29,986 bases of DNA, taken from positions 1 to 29,986 of the forward strand of contig NZ_JACOOQ010000024.1 of the NCBI RefSeq assembly GCF_014287815.1. Direction: 5' to 3'. The DNA is from Clostridium lentum (GTDB lineage Bacteria; Bacillota; Clostridia; Clostridiales; Clostridiaceae). The translations under genes and the position numbers were made by a program. The notes below the pieces were generated by a model. It was not told where the DNA came from. It did no database searches and worked only from the letters and a program-made list of their open reading frames with translations. Position 1 is the first letter of the stretch. Each line of letters starts with the position of its first letter. Below, in pieces: positions 1 through 10,684 of this stretch.

Positions 1-108
<108 letters not shown>

Positions 109-187
109 AAGTTTAATCTGTTTTGCTCAAATTACTTTGAGTCTTTATAAGACTTAAAAGAATTGCTGGTTTTATATTAACTATATT

Positions 188-208
188 CTGTTCAATTTTC
201 AAAGACCA
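188..208 (-). promoter_or_regulatory. rRNA leader boxA-like antitermination element
   Basis: On the minus strand, about 80 nt upstream of the 16S 5' end, the leader reads TGGTCTTTGAAAATTGAACA. This resembles the TGxTCTTTGAAAAxTGAAC element found ahead of 16S genes in Bacillus and Clostridium and used by NusB/S10 antitermination. Two short inverted repeats between it and the 16S start (for example CTCAAA at 126-131 and TTTGAG at 136-141) may belong to the processing stem. The match is by eye. Confidence 0.55.
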
Positions 209-239
209 TTTTATCTTGCCGCCCTTAAGCGACTTCTAT

Positions 240-268
240 AGCTTATCATCTCATCTTGTTACTGTCAA
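240..268 (-). promoter_or_regulatory. candidate rRNA operon promoter
   Basis: On the minus strand a perfect TTGACA (268-263) is followed after 17 nt by TAAGCT (245-240), which keeps the first, second and last bases of a -10 hexamer. The sequence just upstream of the -35 is rich in A and T tracts (about 270-295), as expected of an UP element. It is the only perfect -35 in the 485-bp gap between the rRNA and gyrA. The -10 match is poor, so the exact promoter is uncertain. The rest of this gap holds the gyrA terminator and a 13-bp inverted repeat (ATCACA-T-TGTGAT, 465-477). Confidence 0.45.
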
Positions 269-546
269 TACTTTTTTCAAAAGTTTTTTTGTAACATTTC
301 ATTACTTGATGAAGATGTTTGTCGTTTCAGCAACTTTACTGTTGTTTGTTGTCCTGTCGACGTGTTTTAGTTTAACATTTATATTCTATTTAAAACCAAT
401 TAAATACTGATATTTATTAAAATTATTATTAAAATACTTTATTTTTCTTTATTAATCTAATAAAATCACATTGTGATACACAAGGCTACGAGTACTACTA
501 TTTTATATCTATTCTTCCCTTTTAACCCCCATTTTATCCAAGTAAA

Positions 547-582
547 TTAAACAAAGGCTACCAAATTTCTTGGCAGCCTTTT
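547..582 (-). terminator. Terminator downstream of gyrA
   Basis: Inverted repeat AAAGGCTGCCAA / TTGGTAGCCTTT on the minus strand (arms 581-570 and 564-553, one G-U pair, 5-nt loop), beginning 12 nt after the gyrA stop and followed by a T-rich run on the minus strand. The plus-strand side is also T-rich, so it may act in both directions. Confidence 0.75.
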
Positions 583-593
583 TATTATTCTTC

Positions 594-3146
594 TTAATCT
601 TCTTCACTTTCTATTTGTGATTCTGCTTCTTCAACTAATCTATCTAAGCTAGTATCTTCATTTAATTCTAAATGTTCATTTTCTAGATTATCTGTTAATG
701 ATAACTGTTGATCTTTTTCTTGCATTTCACTTGCTGATATTTTAGCTATAGCTGCAATTCTCTCTTCATCAGAAGTTCTCATTAATCTAACTCCCATTGT
801 AGCTCTACTAGTTACAGATACATCTGATACATTAATTCTTATAGCTACACCACTTGTATTTATAAGCATTAATTCATCTTCAGCCTTACATACTGTTGCC
901 CCAACAACCTTACCAGTTTTTTCACTTATTTTGTATGTTATTAAACCAACTCCACCTCTATTTTGTCTCTTATATTCAACTAAAGGAGTTCTCTTCCCAA
1001 ATCCATTTTCACTTATTACTAATAAATCTTCATCATCAACTGCTATATCCATGCAGACAGCAATATCATCTTCTCTTAAGTTCATCGATTTAACACCAGC
1101 AGCAGTTCTACCCATTGCTCTTACATCTTGTTCATTAAACTTAATGGCATTACCATGTTCAGATACTATAACTATATCAGCATCTCCTCTAGTAACTTTT
1201 ACCTTAAGAAGTTCATCACCTTCTCTTAAGCTTATAGCTATAAGTCCGTTCTTTCTTAAGTTCTTGAATTCTGATAAGTGAGTTTTCTTAACAAGACCTT
1301 TCTTAGTTGCCATGAATAAATATCCTTCTCTTATTTCATCAGCAATAGTAAGTACAGTTTCAATTCTTTCATCTTGTTCTATTGGTATAAGGTTGATTAT
1401 ATTAGTTCCCTTAGCAGTTCTTCCTGCATCTGGAATCTCATATGCTCTCTTCTTGTATACTCTTCCTTTGTTTGTAAAGAATAATACATCTGAATGAGTT
1501 GAAGTTATTAAAACATTTTCTACAAAATCATCTTCCTTTGTAGTCATTGCTTGAATACCTCTTCCCCCTCTTCTTTGAGCTGAATATGTATCAGCAGAAA
1601 TTCTCTTAATATATCCTGAATTAGTTAATGTGATAACAACATCTTCTTCTTGAATTAAATCTTCTATATCTATTTCATTAACTACTTTTTGAATTTCAGT
1701 TCTTCTTTCATCGTTGTACTTGCTCTTTATCTCTATAAGCTCTTCTTTGATTACTCCTAGAAGCTTCATTTCATCAGCTAATATACTATTTAAATATTCA
1801 ATGTATTGCATAATTTCGTTAAGTTCTTCTTCTATCTTATCTCTTTCAAGAGCTGTTAATCTTCTTAACCTCATCTCTAAGATTGCTTGTGCTTGCTTAT
1901 CACTTAATTGAAATCTTTCCATTAATGTGCTTTTTGCAATATCACTATTTTTAGAACTTCTAATAATATTGATTACATCATCAATGTTATCAAGTGCTAT
2001 TTTTAAACCTTCTAAGATATGTGCTCTCGCTTCTGCTTTATTTAGTTCAAATATAGTTCTTCTAGTAACCACTTCTTTTTGGAATGCTATATAATGAGTT
2101 AATACTTCCTTAAGATTTAATACTTTCGGCTCATTATCTACTAATGCTAACATGATAACTCCAAATGTATCTTGCATCTTTGTATGCTTAAATAATAAAT
2201 TTAAAATTACATTAGGATTAGCATCTCTCTTAAGCTCTATTACTATTCTCATACCTTCTCTATCAGATTCATCCCTTAAATCTGATATTCCAGTAATCTT
2301 CTTATCCTTCACTAAATCTGCAATATTCTCTATAAGCTTAGCTTTATTAACTTGATATGGAATTTCAGTAACTACTATTCTGTTTCTTCCATTTTCCTCT
2401 TCAATTTCAGCTTTTGCTCTAACAACAATCTTTCCTTTTCCTGTTTCATAAGCTGCTCTTATACCAGCTTTCCCCATAACTATTGCACCAGTTGGAAAAT
2501 CAGGTCCCTTTATTGCTGTCATAAGTTCTAAAACAGTAGTTTCTGGATTATCTATAAGCATTATTGTTCCATCGATAATTTCTCCCAGGTTATGTGGAGG
2601 TATATTAGTTGCCATACCTACTGCTATACCTGATGAACCATTTACTAAAAGGTTTGGATATCTTGAAGGTAATACTACTGGTTCTTTTTCTTCTCCATCA
2701 AAGTTTGGCATAAAATCAACAGTTTCTTTTCTAATGTCTCTTAGCATTTCCACTGCTATCTTATTCATCTTTGCTTCTGTATATCTCATTGCTGCTGCAC
2801 TATCTCCGTCTACAGAACCAAAGTTTCCATGTCCATCAACTAACATATATCTTAAAGAAAAATCTTGCGCCATTCTTACTAATGCATCATAAACTGAGGA
2901 ATCACCATGTGGGTGATACTTACCTAAAACTTCCCCAACTATTCTGGCACATTTTCTGTATCCCTTTTGAGGCTCTAATCCTAATTCTTGCATTGAGTAA
3001 AGTATTCTTCTATGAACTGGCTTAAGACCATCTCTTACATCAGGAAGTGCTCTACCAACTATAACACTCATAGCGTAGTCGATATAACATTTTTTCATCT
3101 CGTTATTTATATCAACATGGATATATTTTCCCTCATTTAAATTCAT
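594..3146 (-). CDS. gyrA: DNA gyrase subunit A
   Basis: The 850-residue breakage-and-rejoining subunit of type IIA topoisomerase, which with GyrB introduces negative supercoils using ATP. The catalytic tyrosine in AAAMRYTE falls at residue 122. The quinolone-determining [10 protein letters not shown] has Ser83 and Asp87, so the numbering equals that of E. coli and the residues are the wild-type, drug-sensitive ones. The GyrA box QRRGGRG at 524-530 marks gyrase rather than topoisomerase IV. A C-terminal beta-pinwheel and a short acidic tail follow. I start at the ATG at 3146, because the frame can be opened at a GTG at 3155 but that GTG lies inside the ribosome-binding site GAGGTGA. It follows gyrB by 21 nt and is the last gene of the dnaA-side cluster. 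Confidence 0.98.
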   Translation of the reverse strand: MNLNEGKYIHVDINNEMKKCYIDYAMSVIVGRALPDVRDGLKPVHRRILYSMQELGLEPQKGYRKCARIVGEVLGKYHPHGDSSVYDALVRMAQDFSLRYMLVDGHGNFGSVDGDSAAAMRYTEAKMNKIAVEMLRDIRKETVDFMPNFDGEEKEPVVLPSRYPNLLVNGSSGIAVGMATNIPPHNLGEIIDGTIMLIDNPETTVLELMTAIKGPDFPTGAIVMGKAGIRAAYETGKGKIVVRAKAEIEEENGRNRIVVTEIPYQVNKAKLIENIADLVKDKKITGISDLRDESDREGMRIVIELKRDANPNVILNLLFKHTKMQDTFGVIMLALVDNEPKVLNLKEVLTHYIAFQKEVVTRRTIFELNKAEARAHILEGLKIALDNIDDVINIIRSSKNSDIAKSTLMERFQLSDKQAQAILEMRLRRLTALERDKIEEELNEIMQYIEYLNSILADEMKLLGVIKEELIEIKSKYNDERRTEIQKVVNEIDIEDLIQEEDVVITLTNSGYIKRISADTYSAQRRGGRGIQAMTTKEDDFVENVLITSTHSDVLFFTNKGRVYKKRAYEIPDAGRTAKGTNIINLIPIEQDERIETVLTIADEIREGYLFMATKKGLVKKTHLSEFKNLRKNGLIAISLREGDELLKVKVTRGDADIVIVSEHGNAIKFNEQDVRAMGRTAAGVKSMNLREDDIAVCMDIAVDDEDLLVISENGFGKRTPLVEYKRQNRGGVGLITYKISEKTGKVVGATVCKAEDELMLINTSGVAIRINVSDVSVTSRATMGVRLMRTSDEERIAAIAKISASEMQEKDQQLSLTDNLENEHLELNEDTSLDRLVEEAESQIESEED

Positions 3147-3167
3147 GTACTTCACCTCGTATTAGTA

Positions 3168-5102
<1,935 letters not shown>

Positions 5103-5135
5103 TTATATATATAAACTAAAGGCTAAATATCGGAC

Positions 5136-5396
5136 TTAAGGATTATAATCAATATTCGTTCTCTTTGTTAATGTTGACGATGAAATTGGTGATAAATAAA
5201 CCTTACTCATCTTATTAACTTCAGCTATAACAAATGATTTTGGGCTCTCCTTAGAAATTTTTTCAACAAATCCATCTTCTTCAGCCATTCTTAAAAAAGA
5301 TATGGTATCTGAACTATACATAGAATTATGTATATCAAATATTCCTATCACATCTTTTATTGGTACTACTACATTCTCTCCTAAATGTAAAAACAT
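5136..5396 (-). CDS. remB: RemA/RemB-like regulatory protein (DUF370)
   Basis: A small 86-residue protein of the DUF370/RemA family, in the recF-gyrB gap where Bacillus subtilis has remB (yaaB). The core MFLHLGENVVVPIKDVIGIFDI is typical. Family members RemA and RemB act in B. subtilis as DNA-binding activators of matrix and osmoprotection genes; whether this one does so is inferred. I start at the ATG at 5396, which sits behind AAGGAGG; the frame opens 14 codons earlier without a ribosome-binding site. Cotranscription with recF and gyrB is likely. Confidence 0.85.
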   Translation of the reverse strand: MFLHLGENVVVPIKDVIGIFDIHNSMYSSDTISFLRMAEEDGFVEKISKESPKSFVIAEVNKMSKVYLSPISSSTLTKRTNIDYNP

Positions 5397-5469
5397 ACTA
5401 TTTCCTCCTTGTAAGTAAGATTTAAATGCTTTATTCAATCCAACTTATTCTCCTAAAGACAGAATTTCC

Positions 5470-6558
5470 TTACGAGTTTACAATTTCTCCATTCTTAACT
5501 TTAAAGACTTTTGCCTTTTCGTCTAAATATTCATATAAATCTTCTATACCAGTACATGTAATAACAGTCTGTATCTGTCCTATTGTACTTAAAATATATT
5601 TTTTTCTATTAAAATCTAGTTCTGATAATACATCATCTAAAAGTAAAACTGGAAATTCTCCTGTAAGCTCTTTTATTATTTCTAGTGATGAAAATTTCAT
5701 AGTTAATACTGCCGTTCTCTGTTGTCCTTGGGATCCATAGCTCTTAGTATCAATATCGTTTATATAGACAAAAAAATCATCCCTATGTGGACCAATGGAT
5801 GTTATTCCTCTATCGCAATCCTTACTTCTATTTTTTTCTAATAGCGTGTAAAAATTTTCTTTAATATTTTCTAAGTCCTTTATAGTACTAATATACTTAA
5901 AATTTATTTTTTCTTTTCCCGATGTGATATCAGAGTGTATTTTTTCAGCATACTTGTTTAAACTTTCAATGTATTTAATTCTATCCCTAATTATATTATA
6001 TCCAAATTCAACCAATTGCATATCATATATTTCCAACATTTCACTACTGGTATTTCTATTTCTTAAAAGTATATTCCTCTCATTAAGGACTTTATTATAT
6101 TGAACTAGATTATAGTAATACTTAGGATTTAACTGACATAATTCCATATCAATAAATTTTCGTCTTACTCCAGGAGAATCTTTTATTATTCTAAGATCCT
6201 CCGGAGAAAACATCACAACATTGAAATTCCCAAATAATTCGCCTATTTTTTTTATTTTTATTTTATTAATCCTTATGGATTTTTTTCCGTCCTTAAGAAT
6301 GCTTATATCTATCCTTTTATCAAGTCTTTCTCTGCCTACATCAACACTTATAAATGCATGCTCACCATTCCAATTAATAAGTTCTTTATCTTTTGATGTT
6401 CTATGAGATTTTGCAAAAGCACAGTAATATATAGCTTCTAGTATATTAGTTTTTCCTTGAGCATTATCTCCCATGAACACATTAACATTAGGACATAATT
6501 CAATATCTAATGCATTATAATTTCTATAATTAAGCATTTGTAGTCTTTTAATAAACAT
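5470..6558 (-). CDS. recF: DNA replication and repair protein RecF
   Basis: A 362-residue SMC-like ABC ATPase that helps load RecA at single-strand gaps through the RecFOR pathway. Near the N terminus MFIKRLQMLNYRNY is followed by the Walker A GDNAQGKT. The ABC signature region contains SQGQQRTA and the Walker B region reads VLLLDDVLSELD, as in other RecF proteins. The frame can open at a GTG (6567), but the ATG at 6558 fits the family N terminus and has GGGTG at a suitable distance. It follows yaaA, the usual order dnaN-yaaA-recF. Confidence 0.96.
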   Translation of the reverse strand: MFIKRLQMLNYRNYNALDIELCPNVNVFMGDNAQGKTNILEAIYYCAFAKSHRTSKDKELINWNGEHAFISVDVGRERLDKRIDISILKDGKKSIRINKIKIKKIGELFGNFNVVMFSPEDLRIIKDSPGVRRKFIDMELCQLNPKYYYNLVQYNKVLNERNILLRNRNTSSEMLEIYDMQLVEFGYNIIRDRIKYIESLNKYAEKIHSDITSGKEKINFKYISTIKDLENIKENFYTLLEKNRSKDCDRGITSIGPHRDDFFVYINDIDTKSYGSQGQQRTAVLTMKFSSLEIIKELTGEFPVLLLDDVLSELDFNRKKYILSTIGQIQTVITCTGIEDLYEYLDEKAKVFKVKNGEIVNS

Positions 6559-6621
6559 CTTAAACACCCATAATATTATAACATATATAAACTTTTAATA
6601 GCTAATTTAAAAAAATAGCCT

Positions 6622-6825
6622 TTACACTACCTTAAAAGTTTCACCATTAAATTCTACAATGTCACCTCTATATAATTTTTTTCCTCTTTGAGTACAAACT
6701 TCACCGTTTACTTTTACTAATTCATCTAAAACATACATTTTAGCTTCTGAACCTAATGATGCTGCCCCACAGAATTTTAAGAATGAATCTAATTTTATAA
6801 ATTCAGTTTGAATTTTAACTTCCAT
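6622..6825 (-). CDS. yaaA: S4-domain RNA-binding protein YaaA
   Basis: A 67-residue protein made almost wholly of an S4-like RNA-binding fold: FIKLDSFLKFCGAASLGSEAK, then VKVNGEVCTQRGKKLYRGD and a short terminal strand. It occupies the usual place between dnaN and recF in Firmicutes. A role in ribosome biogenesis has been proposed for the family; nothing here tests that. The ribosome-binding site is weak (AAGAAAG), unlike the strong sites of neighbours, so translation may be low or coupled to dnaN, which ends 47 nt upstream. Confidence 0.9.
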   Translation of the reverse strand: MEVKIQTEFIKLDSFLKFCGAASLGSEAKMYVLDELVKVNGEVCTQRGKKLYRGDIVEFNGETFKVV

Positions 6826-6872
6826 AGTTTTATCTTTCTTGCATATATATACGTTTATTATGCAAGTTCCTC

Positions 6873-7973
6873 CTATCTTACTAATCTAACAGGTAAAACT
6901 AAATATTTTGAATTATTCATATTTTTTCCTTTTATTACACAAGGAGTTATACCTGATGTCATTTCCATGACAATTTCATCTTCTTCCATACTCTTAAGAA
7001 CATCCAATAAATATCTTGAGTTAAATGCAATTTGAACCCCTTCTCCTTGCAGACTTATCGCAACTTCTTCTCTTACTTTTCCCAATTGAGAATTAGAAGT
7101 GATAATTAAAATGTCTTCTTGTACATCTAATTTGATTAAGTTACTATTTCCATCTTTAGCCATTAAAGAGGCTCTTTCAATCCCATTTTGCAGTTCTTGC
7201 TTTTTAACATTAACAATTAGTTTATGTTCTTGAGGTAAAAGTGAATTATAATTTACAAATTTACCTTCTAGTAATCTTGAAATTACTTTTGTAGTTTTTA
7301 AATTAAATAAAATATGATTGCTTGTGAAGGTAATTTCAACCAAATCTGAATTATCTTCTAAAATTTTAGATACCTCATTTAAAGTTTTTCCAGGAATTAC
7401 GACTTCTATGTCATTATCTATATCTAAAAGTTCATTTCTGATGGCCAATCTATATCCATCTAATGCAACTAAGTTTAATTGTTTATCTTTTACTTCAAAA
7501 AGAATACCTTGAAGTATTGGTCTTACTTCATCTTGAGCAATAGCAAATGAAGTACCTTTTATCATATTTTTTAATAGATTTTGTGGAACTTCAACTTTTA
7601 AATCCTCGTTTATTGTTGGTAACATTGGATAATCACTTGGATTCATGTATACCAAGTTAAATACTGACTTTTCACAAGTAACTTGTATTAAATCATTATC
7701 AGCTATTTCTATTTTTACATCTGAGTTTGGTAGTTTTCTAATAATCTCACCAAATAATCTAGCATCTAAGACTATTTTTCCAGCTGTAGTAACTGTAGCT
7801 TCTACTTTAGTTTCAATACTTACATCCATGTCTGATCCAATAAGTGTTAAACCTTCATCATTAGCCTCTATGTAAATACCTTCTAAAATTGGCATTGTAG
7901 TTTTTCCAGTTATAGCTTTAGTTACTATAGAAATACCTTCTTGTAATTTTTGTTTTGAACATATGAAATTCAT
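6873..7973 (-). CDS. dnaN: DNA polymerase III sliding clamp (beta subunit)
   Basis: A 366-residue ring-forming processivity factor that tethers DNA polymerase to DNA and docks many repair and replication proteins. The protein begins MNFICSKQKLQEGISIVTKAI, has the three repeated clamp domains expected from its length, and ends YLVLPVRLVR, the conserved C terminus. The ATG is preceded by TAGGAGG. It follows dnaA, from which it is separated by the downstream part of oriC; the last two DnaA boxes (7991-8009) lie just ahead of its ribosome-binding site, so DnaA could influence dnaN expression. Confidence 0.98.
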   Translation of the reverse strand: MNFICSKQKLQEGISIVTKAITGKTTMPILEGIYIEANDEGLTLIGSDMDVSIETKVEATVTTAGKIVLDARLFGEIIRKLPNSDVKIEIADNDLIQVTCEKSVFNLVYMNPSDYPMLPTINEDLKVEVPQNLLKNMIKGTSFAIAQDEVRPILQGILFEVKDKQLNLVALDGYRLAIRNELLDIDNDIEVVIPGKTLNEVSKILEDNSDLVEITFTSNHILFNLKTTKVISRLLEGKFVNYNSLLPQEHKLIVNVKKQELQNGIERASLMAKDGNSNLIKLDVQEDILIITSNSQLGKVREEVAISLQGEGVQIAFNSRYLLDVLKSMEEDEIVMEMTSGITPCVIKGKNMNNSKYLVLPVRLVR

Positions 7974-7990
7974 AAGACAACCTCCTAAAG

Positions 7991-8248
7991 TTATGCACAG
8001 TTATGCACATAGATTTATAGACAATATATATAGATAATATAATATAATTATTAATAATAATAGTAGTAGGGCATGTGGATATGTGGATAACTATCATAAA
8101 CACTGATTTTTTCTATGTTTATAAGAAAAAAATACTGTGGATAAGTTGGTGACAAATTTGAGCACTTATCCACAATATCCACACACTAATAATTTTTAAA
8201 AAGATATCCACCTATTATTCACAGGTTATTATCAACAGGTGTGGATAA
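7991..8248. other. oriC: oriC, dnaA-dnaN part: DnaA-box cluster and AT-rich unwinding region
   Basis: Between dnaA and dnaN there are four perfect DnaA boxes (TGTGGATAA at 8082-8090, 8136-8144 and 8240-8248; TTATCCACA at 8166-8174). Near matches are TTATGCACA twice in tandem (7991, 8001), TGTGGATAT (8074), ATATCCACA (8175), TTATTCACA (8215) and TTATCAACA (8229). A nearly pure AT stretch (about 8010-8060) lies between the tandem pair and the trio element and is the likely site of strand opening. This corresponds to the incC side of the bipartite Bacillus origin. Confidence 0.92.
8052..8069 (+). promoter_or_regulatory. DnaA-trio element of the origin unwinding system
   Basis: Six uninterrupted trinucleotides, TAA TAA TAA TAG TAG TAG, run directly into a short GC cluster (GGGC, 8069-8072). 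Then come two DnaA boxes, TGTGGATAT (8074-8082) and TGTGGATAA (8082-8090), which share one base. The order AT-rich DNA, trios, GC cluster, paired boxes matches the basal unwinding system described for B. subtilis, in which a DnaA filament extends from the boxes onto a single strand carrying repeated 3'-GAT-5'-type trios. The orientation relative to dnaA and dnaN is also the same. Confidence 0.85.
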
Positions 8249-8250
8249 CT

Positions 8251-9615
8251 TTATTTTTGAGTTATTTTTTTAGTTATGTCATCTATTGTACGTTGCAGGC
8301 TTTCATCGCTTTTTAAGCCTTCAGAAATCTTTTCATAAGCATGAATAACCGTTGTATGATCACGTCCTCCAAATTCTTCACCTATCTTAGGAAGAGACAT
8401 ATCTGTAAGCTTTCTGCTTAAATACATGGCTATTTGTCTAGGGTATGCAATATTTCTTGTTCTTCTTTGAGATTTTAAATCTTCTACTCTTAAATTAAAA
8501 TAAGCTGATATTACATCTTGAATAAGATCAATAGTAATATTTTTATTTTGCTTATTTGAAATAATATCTTTTAATGCTTCAGTTGCTAAATCAACGGTAA
8601 TTTCTCTATTGGTTAGAGAAGAGTACGCAACTATTCTTATTAGTGCACCTTCTAACTCTCTTATATTAGATTTAATTTTTGTAGCAATATAAACCATAAC
8701 TTCATTTGGAACGTTTAATTTTTCTACATCGGCTTTTTTCTTTAATATAGCCATTCTAGTTTCAAAATCAGGCGCTTGTATATCAGCTATGAGCCCCCAT
8801 TCAAATCTAGAACGAAGTCTATCTTCAAGTGTTGGAATCTCTTTTGGTGGCCTATCAGATGATAGAATTATTTGCTTATTAGCATCATGTAGAGTATTAA
8901 ATGTATGGAAGAATTCTTCTTGCGTTCTTTCCTTACCAGCAATGAATTGAATATCATCGATTAAAAGAACATCTACACTTCTATACTTAGTTCTAAATTC
9001 CTCGTTTTTATCATCTTTAATAGAATTGATAAGTTCATTAGTAAATTTTTCAGAAGAAACGTAAACTACTTTAGCGTTTGGGTTTCCTTGAAGTATGTAA
9101 TGACCTATTGCATGCATTAAGTGAGTTTTTCCAAGTCCAACGCCTCCATAAATAAATAGAGGGTTATAAGCTTTAGCTGGCGATTCTGCAACAGCTAAAG
9201 ATGCAGCATGAGCAAATCTATTACTGTTACCGATAACAAAAGAATCAAAGGTATATTTGGGATTTAATGTACTTGACATTTCATCGCTTACAGTAATGCT
9301 CATTGAATCTTTATGGCTTTGCTCGCTTGAATCTGCTGGTGTATTAGAATTAGCTTCTTGGATCTCTGATTCAGTAAGAAATTCAACATTGTACTGCTTA
9401 GAGCAAGCTGAATATATTGAGTTTATTACTAAATCTTTATATCTTTTTTCTAATATATCTTGAGTGAAGACATTAGGAACACTGATTTTAATAGTATTGG
9501 ATGAAATTGATATAGGCTCACAACTTTTGATCCAGGTATTAAAACTAACTTCAGACATCTCGCCTTTAATAATATTTAGGGTATTTTCCCATATTTTTTT
9601 TAAATCAGTTTCCAT
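8251..9615 (-). CDS. dnaA: Chromosomal replication initiator protein DnaA
   Basis: A 454-residue AAA+ initiator that binds DnaA boxes and opens the origin. Domain I (about 1-80) contains [22 protein letters not shown] short variable linker follows. The Walker A GGVGLGKT is at 157-164 and the Walker B LLIDDIQF at 217-224, with the arginine-finger region DRLRSRF near 265-271. The C-terminal helix-turn-helix ends in the DnaA signature [10 protein letters not shown] (418-427). The ATG has GGAGG 9-10 nt upstream. The gene is flanked on both sides by DnaA-box clusters, and binding upstream suggests autoregulation. Confidence 0.99.
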   Translation of the reverse strand: METDLKKIWENTLNIIKGEMSEVSFNTWIKSCEPISISSNTIKISVPNVFTQDILEKRYKDLVINSIYSACSKQYNVEFLTESEIQEANSNTPADSSEQSHKDSMSITVSDEMSSTLNPKYTFDSFVIGNSNRFAHAASLAVAESPAKAYNPLFIYGGVGLGKTHLMHAIGHYILQGNPNAKVVYVSSEKFTNELINSIKDDKNEEFRTKYRSVDVLLIDDIQFIAGKERTQEEFFHTFNTLHDANKQIILSSDRPPKEIPTLEDRLRSRFEWGLIADIQAPDFETRMAILKKKADVEKLNVPNEVMVYIATKIKSNIRELEGALIRIVAYSSLTNREITVDLATEALKDIISNKQNKNITIDLIQDVISAYFNLRVEDLKSQRRTRNIAYPRQIAMYLSRKLTDMSLPKIGEEFGGRDHTTVIHAYEKISEGLKSDESLQRTIDDITKKITQK

Positions 9616-9648
9616 ATAGCTTATCCTCCAAAAAAAATTATAAACAAT

Positions 9649-10013
9649 TTAGTCACAGGTTAGTCACAAAGTTATCAACAGAGACAAGCTGCTGTTAATA
9701 AAGTGAATAAAAGTTATTCACATGTTGACAAATATGTAGATAACATAATTATAATATATTTATCCACAGATATGATATATGTAATTTTAAACAATAAAAA
9801 AAGTGCATAAAGCCAGTAAATTCGACAATACTACATACTGTATAACAAAATATCAAATAAATTTGAACAAGTTATACACAAAGATATCCACAATTGTGGA
9901 TAAGTTGAGTTATTCACAAACTTATTCACACTTATGTTAATAATATCATATATACATGTGGGTTTTCAATAAGTTATCCACAATTTTTAAAACTGTGCAT
10001 AACTTTATCAACA
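9649..10013. other. oriC: oriC, dnaA-rpmH part: large DnaA-box cluster
   Basis: The 522-bp gap between dnaA and rpmH carries three perfect boxes: TTATCCACA at 9760-9768 and 9974-9982, and TGTGGATAA at 9895-9903. Variants include TTATCAACA (9672, 10005), TTATTCACA (9714, 9910, 9922), TGTAGATAA (9735), TTATACACA (9872), ATATCCACA (9884) and TGTGCATAA (9994). Two TTAGTCACA copies (9649, 9660) sit nearest dnaA. The pair at 9884-9903 forms a head-to-head 18-bp perfect palindrome. This is the incA/incB side of the bipartite origin. The strand bias of genes switches here, as expected at an origin. Confidence 0.92.
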
Positions 10014-10035
10014 TGTCCACGTCATTTAATTCATA

Positions 10036-10064
10036 TTGACACGAAAAAGGTAAGTATATATAAT
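10036..10064 (+). promoter_or_regulatory. Consensus promoter of rpmH
   Basis: TTGACA at 10036-10041 and TATAAT at 10059-10064 are separated by exactly 17 nt, a perfect match to the housekeeping sigma-A consensus. Transcription should start near 10071 and run through rpmH about 67 nt further on. It lies just outside the last DnaA box. Confidence 0.9.
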
Positions 10065-10137
10065 AATAAGGTAAATTTTAATTTAAGAAGATATAGTTTT
10101 TACTATAGAAATTTAGCTTAAAGGGGGTGCATTGTTA

Positions 10138-10272
10138 ATGTTCATGACATACCAACCAAAAAAGAGACAAAGAAAAAAGGAACATGGATTCAGAAAGAGA
10201 ATGTCTACTGCATCAGGAAGAAACGTTCTTAGAAGAAGAAGACAAAAAGGTAGAAAAAAATTAACAGCATAA
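10138..10272 (+). CDS. rpmH: 50S ribosomal protein L34
   Basis: A 44-residue, very basic protein of the large ribosomal subunit. It begins [20 protein letters not shown] and ends [13 protein letters not shown], which is the L34 pattern. The ribosome-binding site AAGGGGGTG lies 8 nt ahead of the ATG. It is the first gene of the rightward arm and is driven by the consensus promoter at 10036. A terminator-like hairpin overlaps its stop codon. Confidence 0.98.
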   Translation: MFMTYQPKKRQRKKEHGFRKRMSTASGRNVLRRRRQKGRKKLTA

Positions 10273-10296
10273 GGGCCGCAGATGTGGCCTTTTTCT
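10271..10296 (+). terminator. Attenuator-like terminator between rpmH and rnpA
   Basis: A nine-pair stem (10271-10279 with 10284-10292, including two G-U pairs, loop AGAT) begins inside the rpmH stop codon and runs into TTTTTC. The 12-bp palindrome CTGCATATGCAG (10295-10306) follows at once. Since rnpA starts at 10334 with no obvious new promoter, partial read-through would give much L34 and little RNase P protein from one transcript. Confidence 0.7.
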
Positions 10297-10333
10297 GCAT
10301 ATGCAGATAGTTAAGGAGCGTATAATATTACTT

Positions 10334-10684
10334 ATGATATATAAATTAAGAAAAAACGCAGAATTTAGACTTGTTTATAAAAGAGGAAAGTCCTATGCTA
10401 ACAACTTATTGGTACTATATATTTTTCCTAATAAGAAGAATAAGGATGATAATAATCTTACTTATAATAAATTAGGGATATCTGTTAGTAAAAAAGTAGG
10501 TAATAGCGTAGTTAGAAGTAGAAGCAAGCGATTGATATATGAAGCTTATAGATTAAATTATCATGAACTAAAGCCAGGATATGATTATGTATTTGTAGCT
10601 AGAAGTGCTATAAAGGATAAAAAATATTCTGATGTGGAAGGGGCTATGAAAAATTTATTTAAAAAGGCAGGAATATATTTGTAA
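10334..10684 (+). CDS. rnpA: Ribonuclease P protein component
   Basis: A 116-residue basic protein that assists the RNase P RNA in maturing tRNA 5' ends. The fold is recognisable from [20 protein letters not shown] at the N terminus and [19 protein letters not shown] in the centre. The usual RNR motif reads R61-S62-R63 here, an Asn to Ser change. The ATG at 10334 fits the family start, but AAGGAG (10313-10318) is 15 nt away, longer than usual. The frame opens upstream at 10301 inside the palindrome. The gene overlaps yidD by one base. Confidence 0.95.
   Translation: MIYKLRKNAEFRLVYKRGKSYANNLLVLYIFPNKKNKDDNNLTYNKLGISVSKKVGNSVVRSRSKRLIYEAYRLNYHELKPGYDYVFVARSAIKDKKYSDVEGAMKNLFKKAGIYL

Noticed and set aside
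216..410. A 64-codon open frame on the plus strand near the rRNA gene
   Set aside because: It overlaps the rRNA leader and promoter region on the opposite strand, has no good ribosome-binding site, and its hydrophobic sequence reflects T-rich DNA.
9725..9755. TTGACA and TATAAT on the plus strand within oriC
   Set aside because: The spacing is 19 nt and no gene follows before the rpmH promoter. It is probably a chance match in the AT-rich origin.
9748..9776. Possible dnaA promoter on the minus strand with TATAAT at 9753-9748
   Set aside because: The -35 at 17 nt (ATCATA) matches only three of six bases. A DnaA box lies in the spacer, which would suit autoregulation, but the evidence is too weak to list as a feature.
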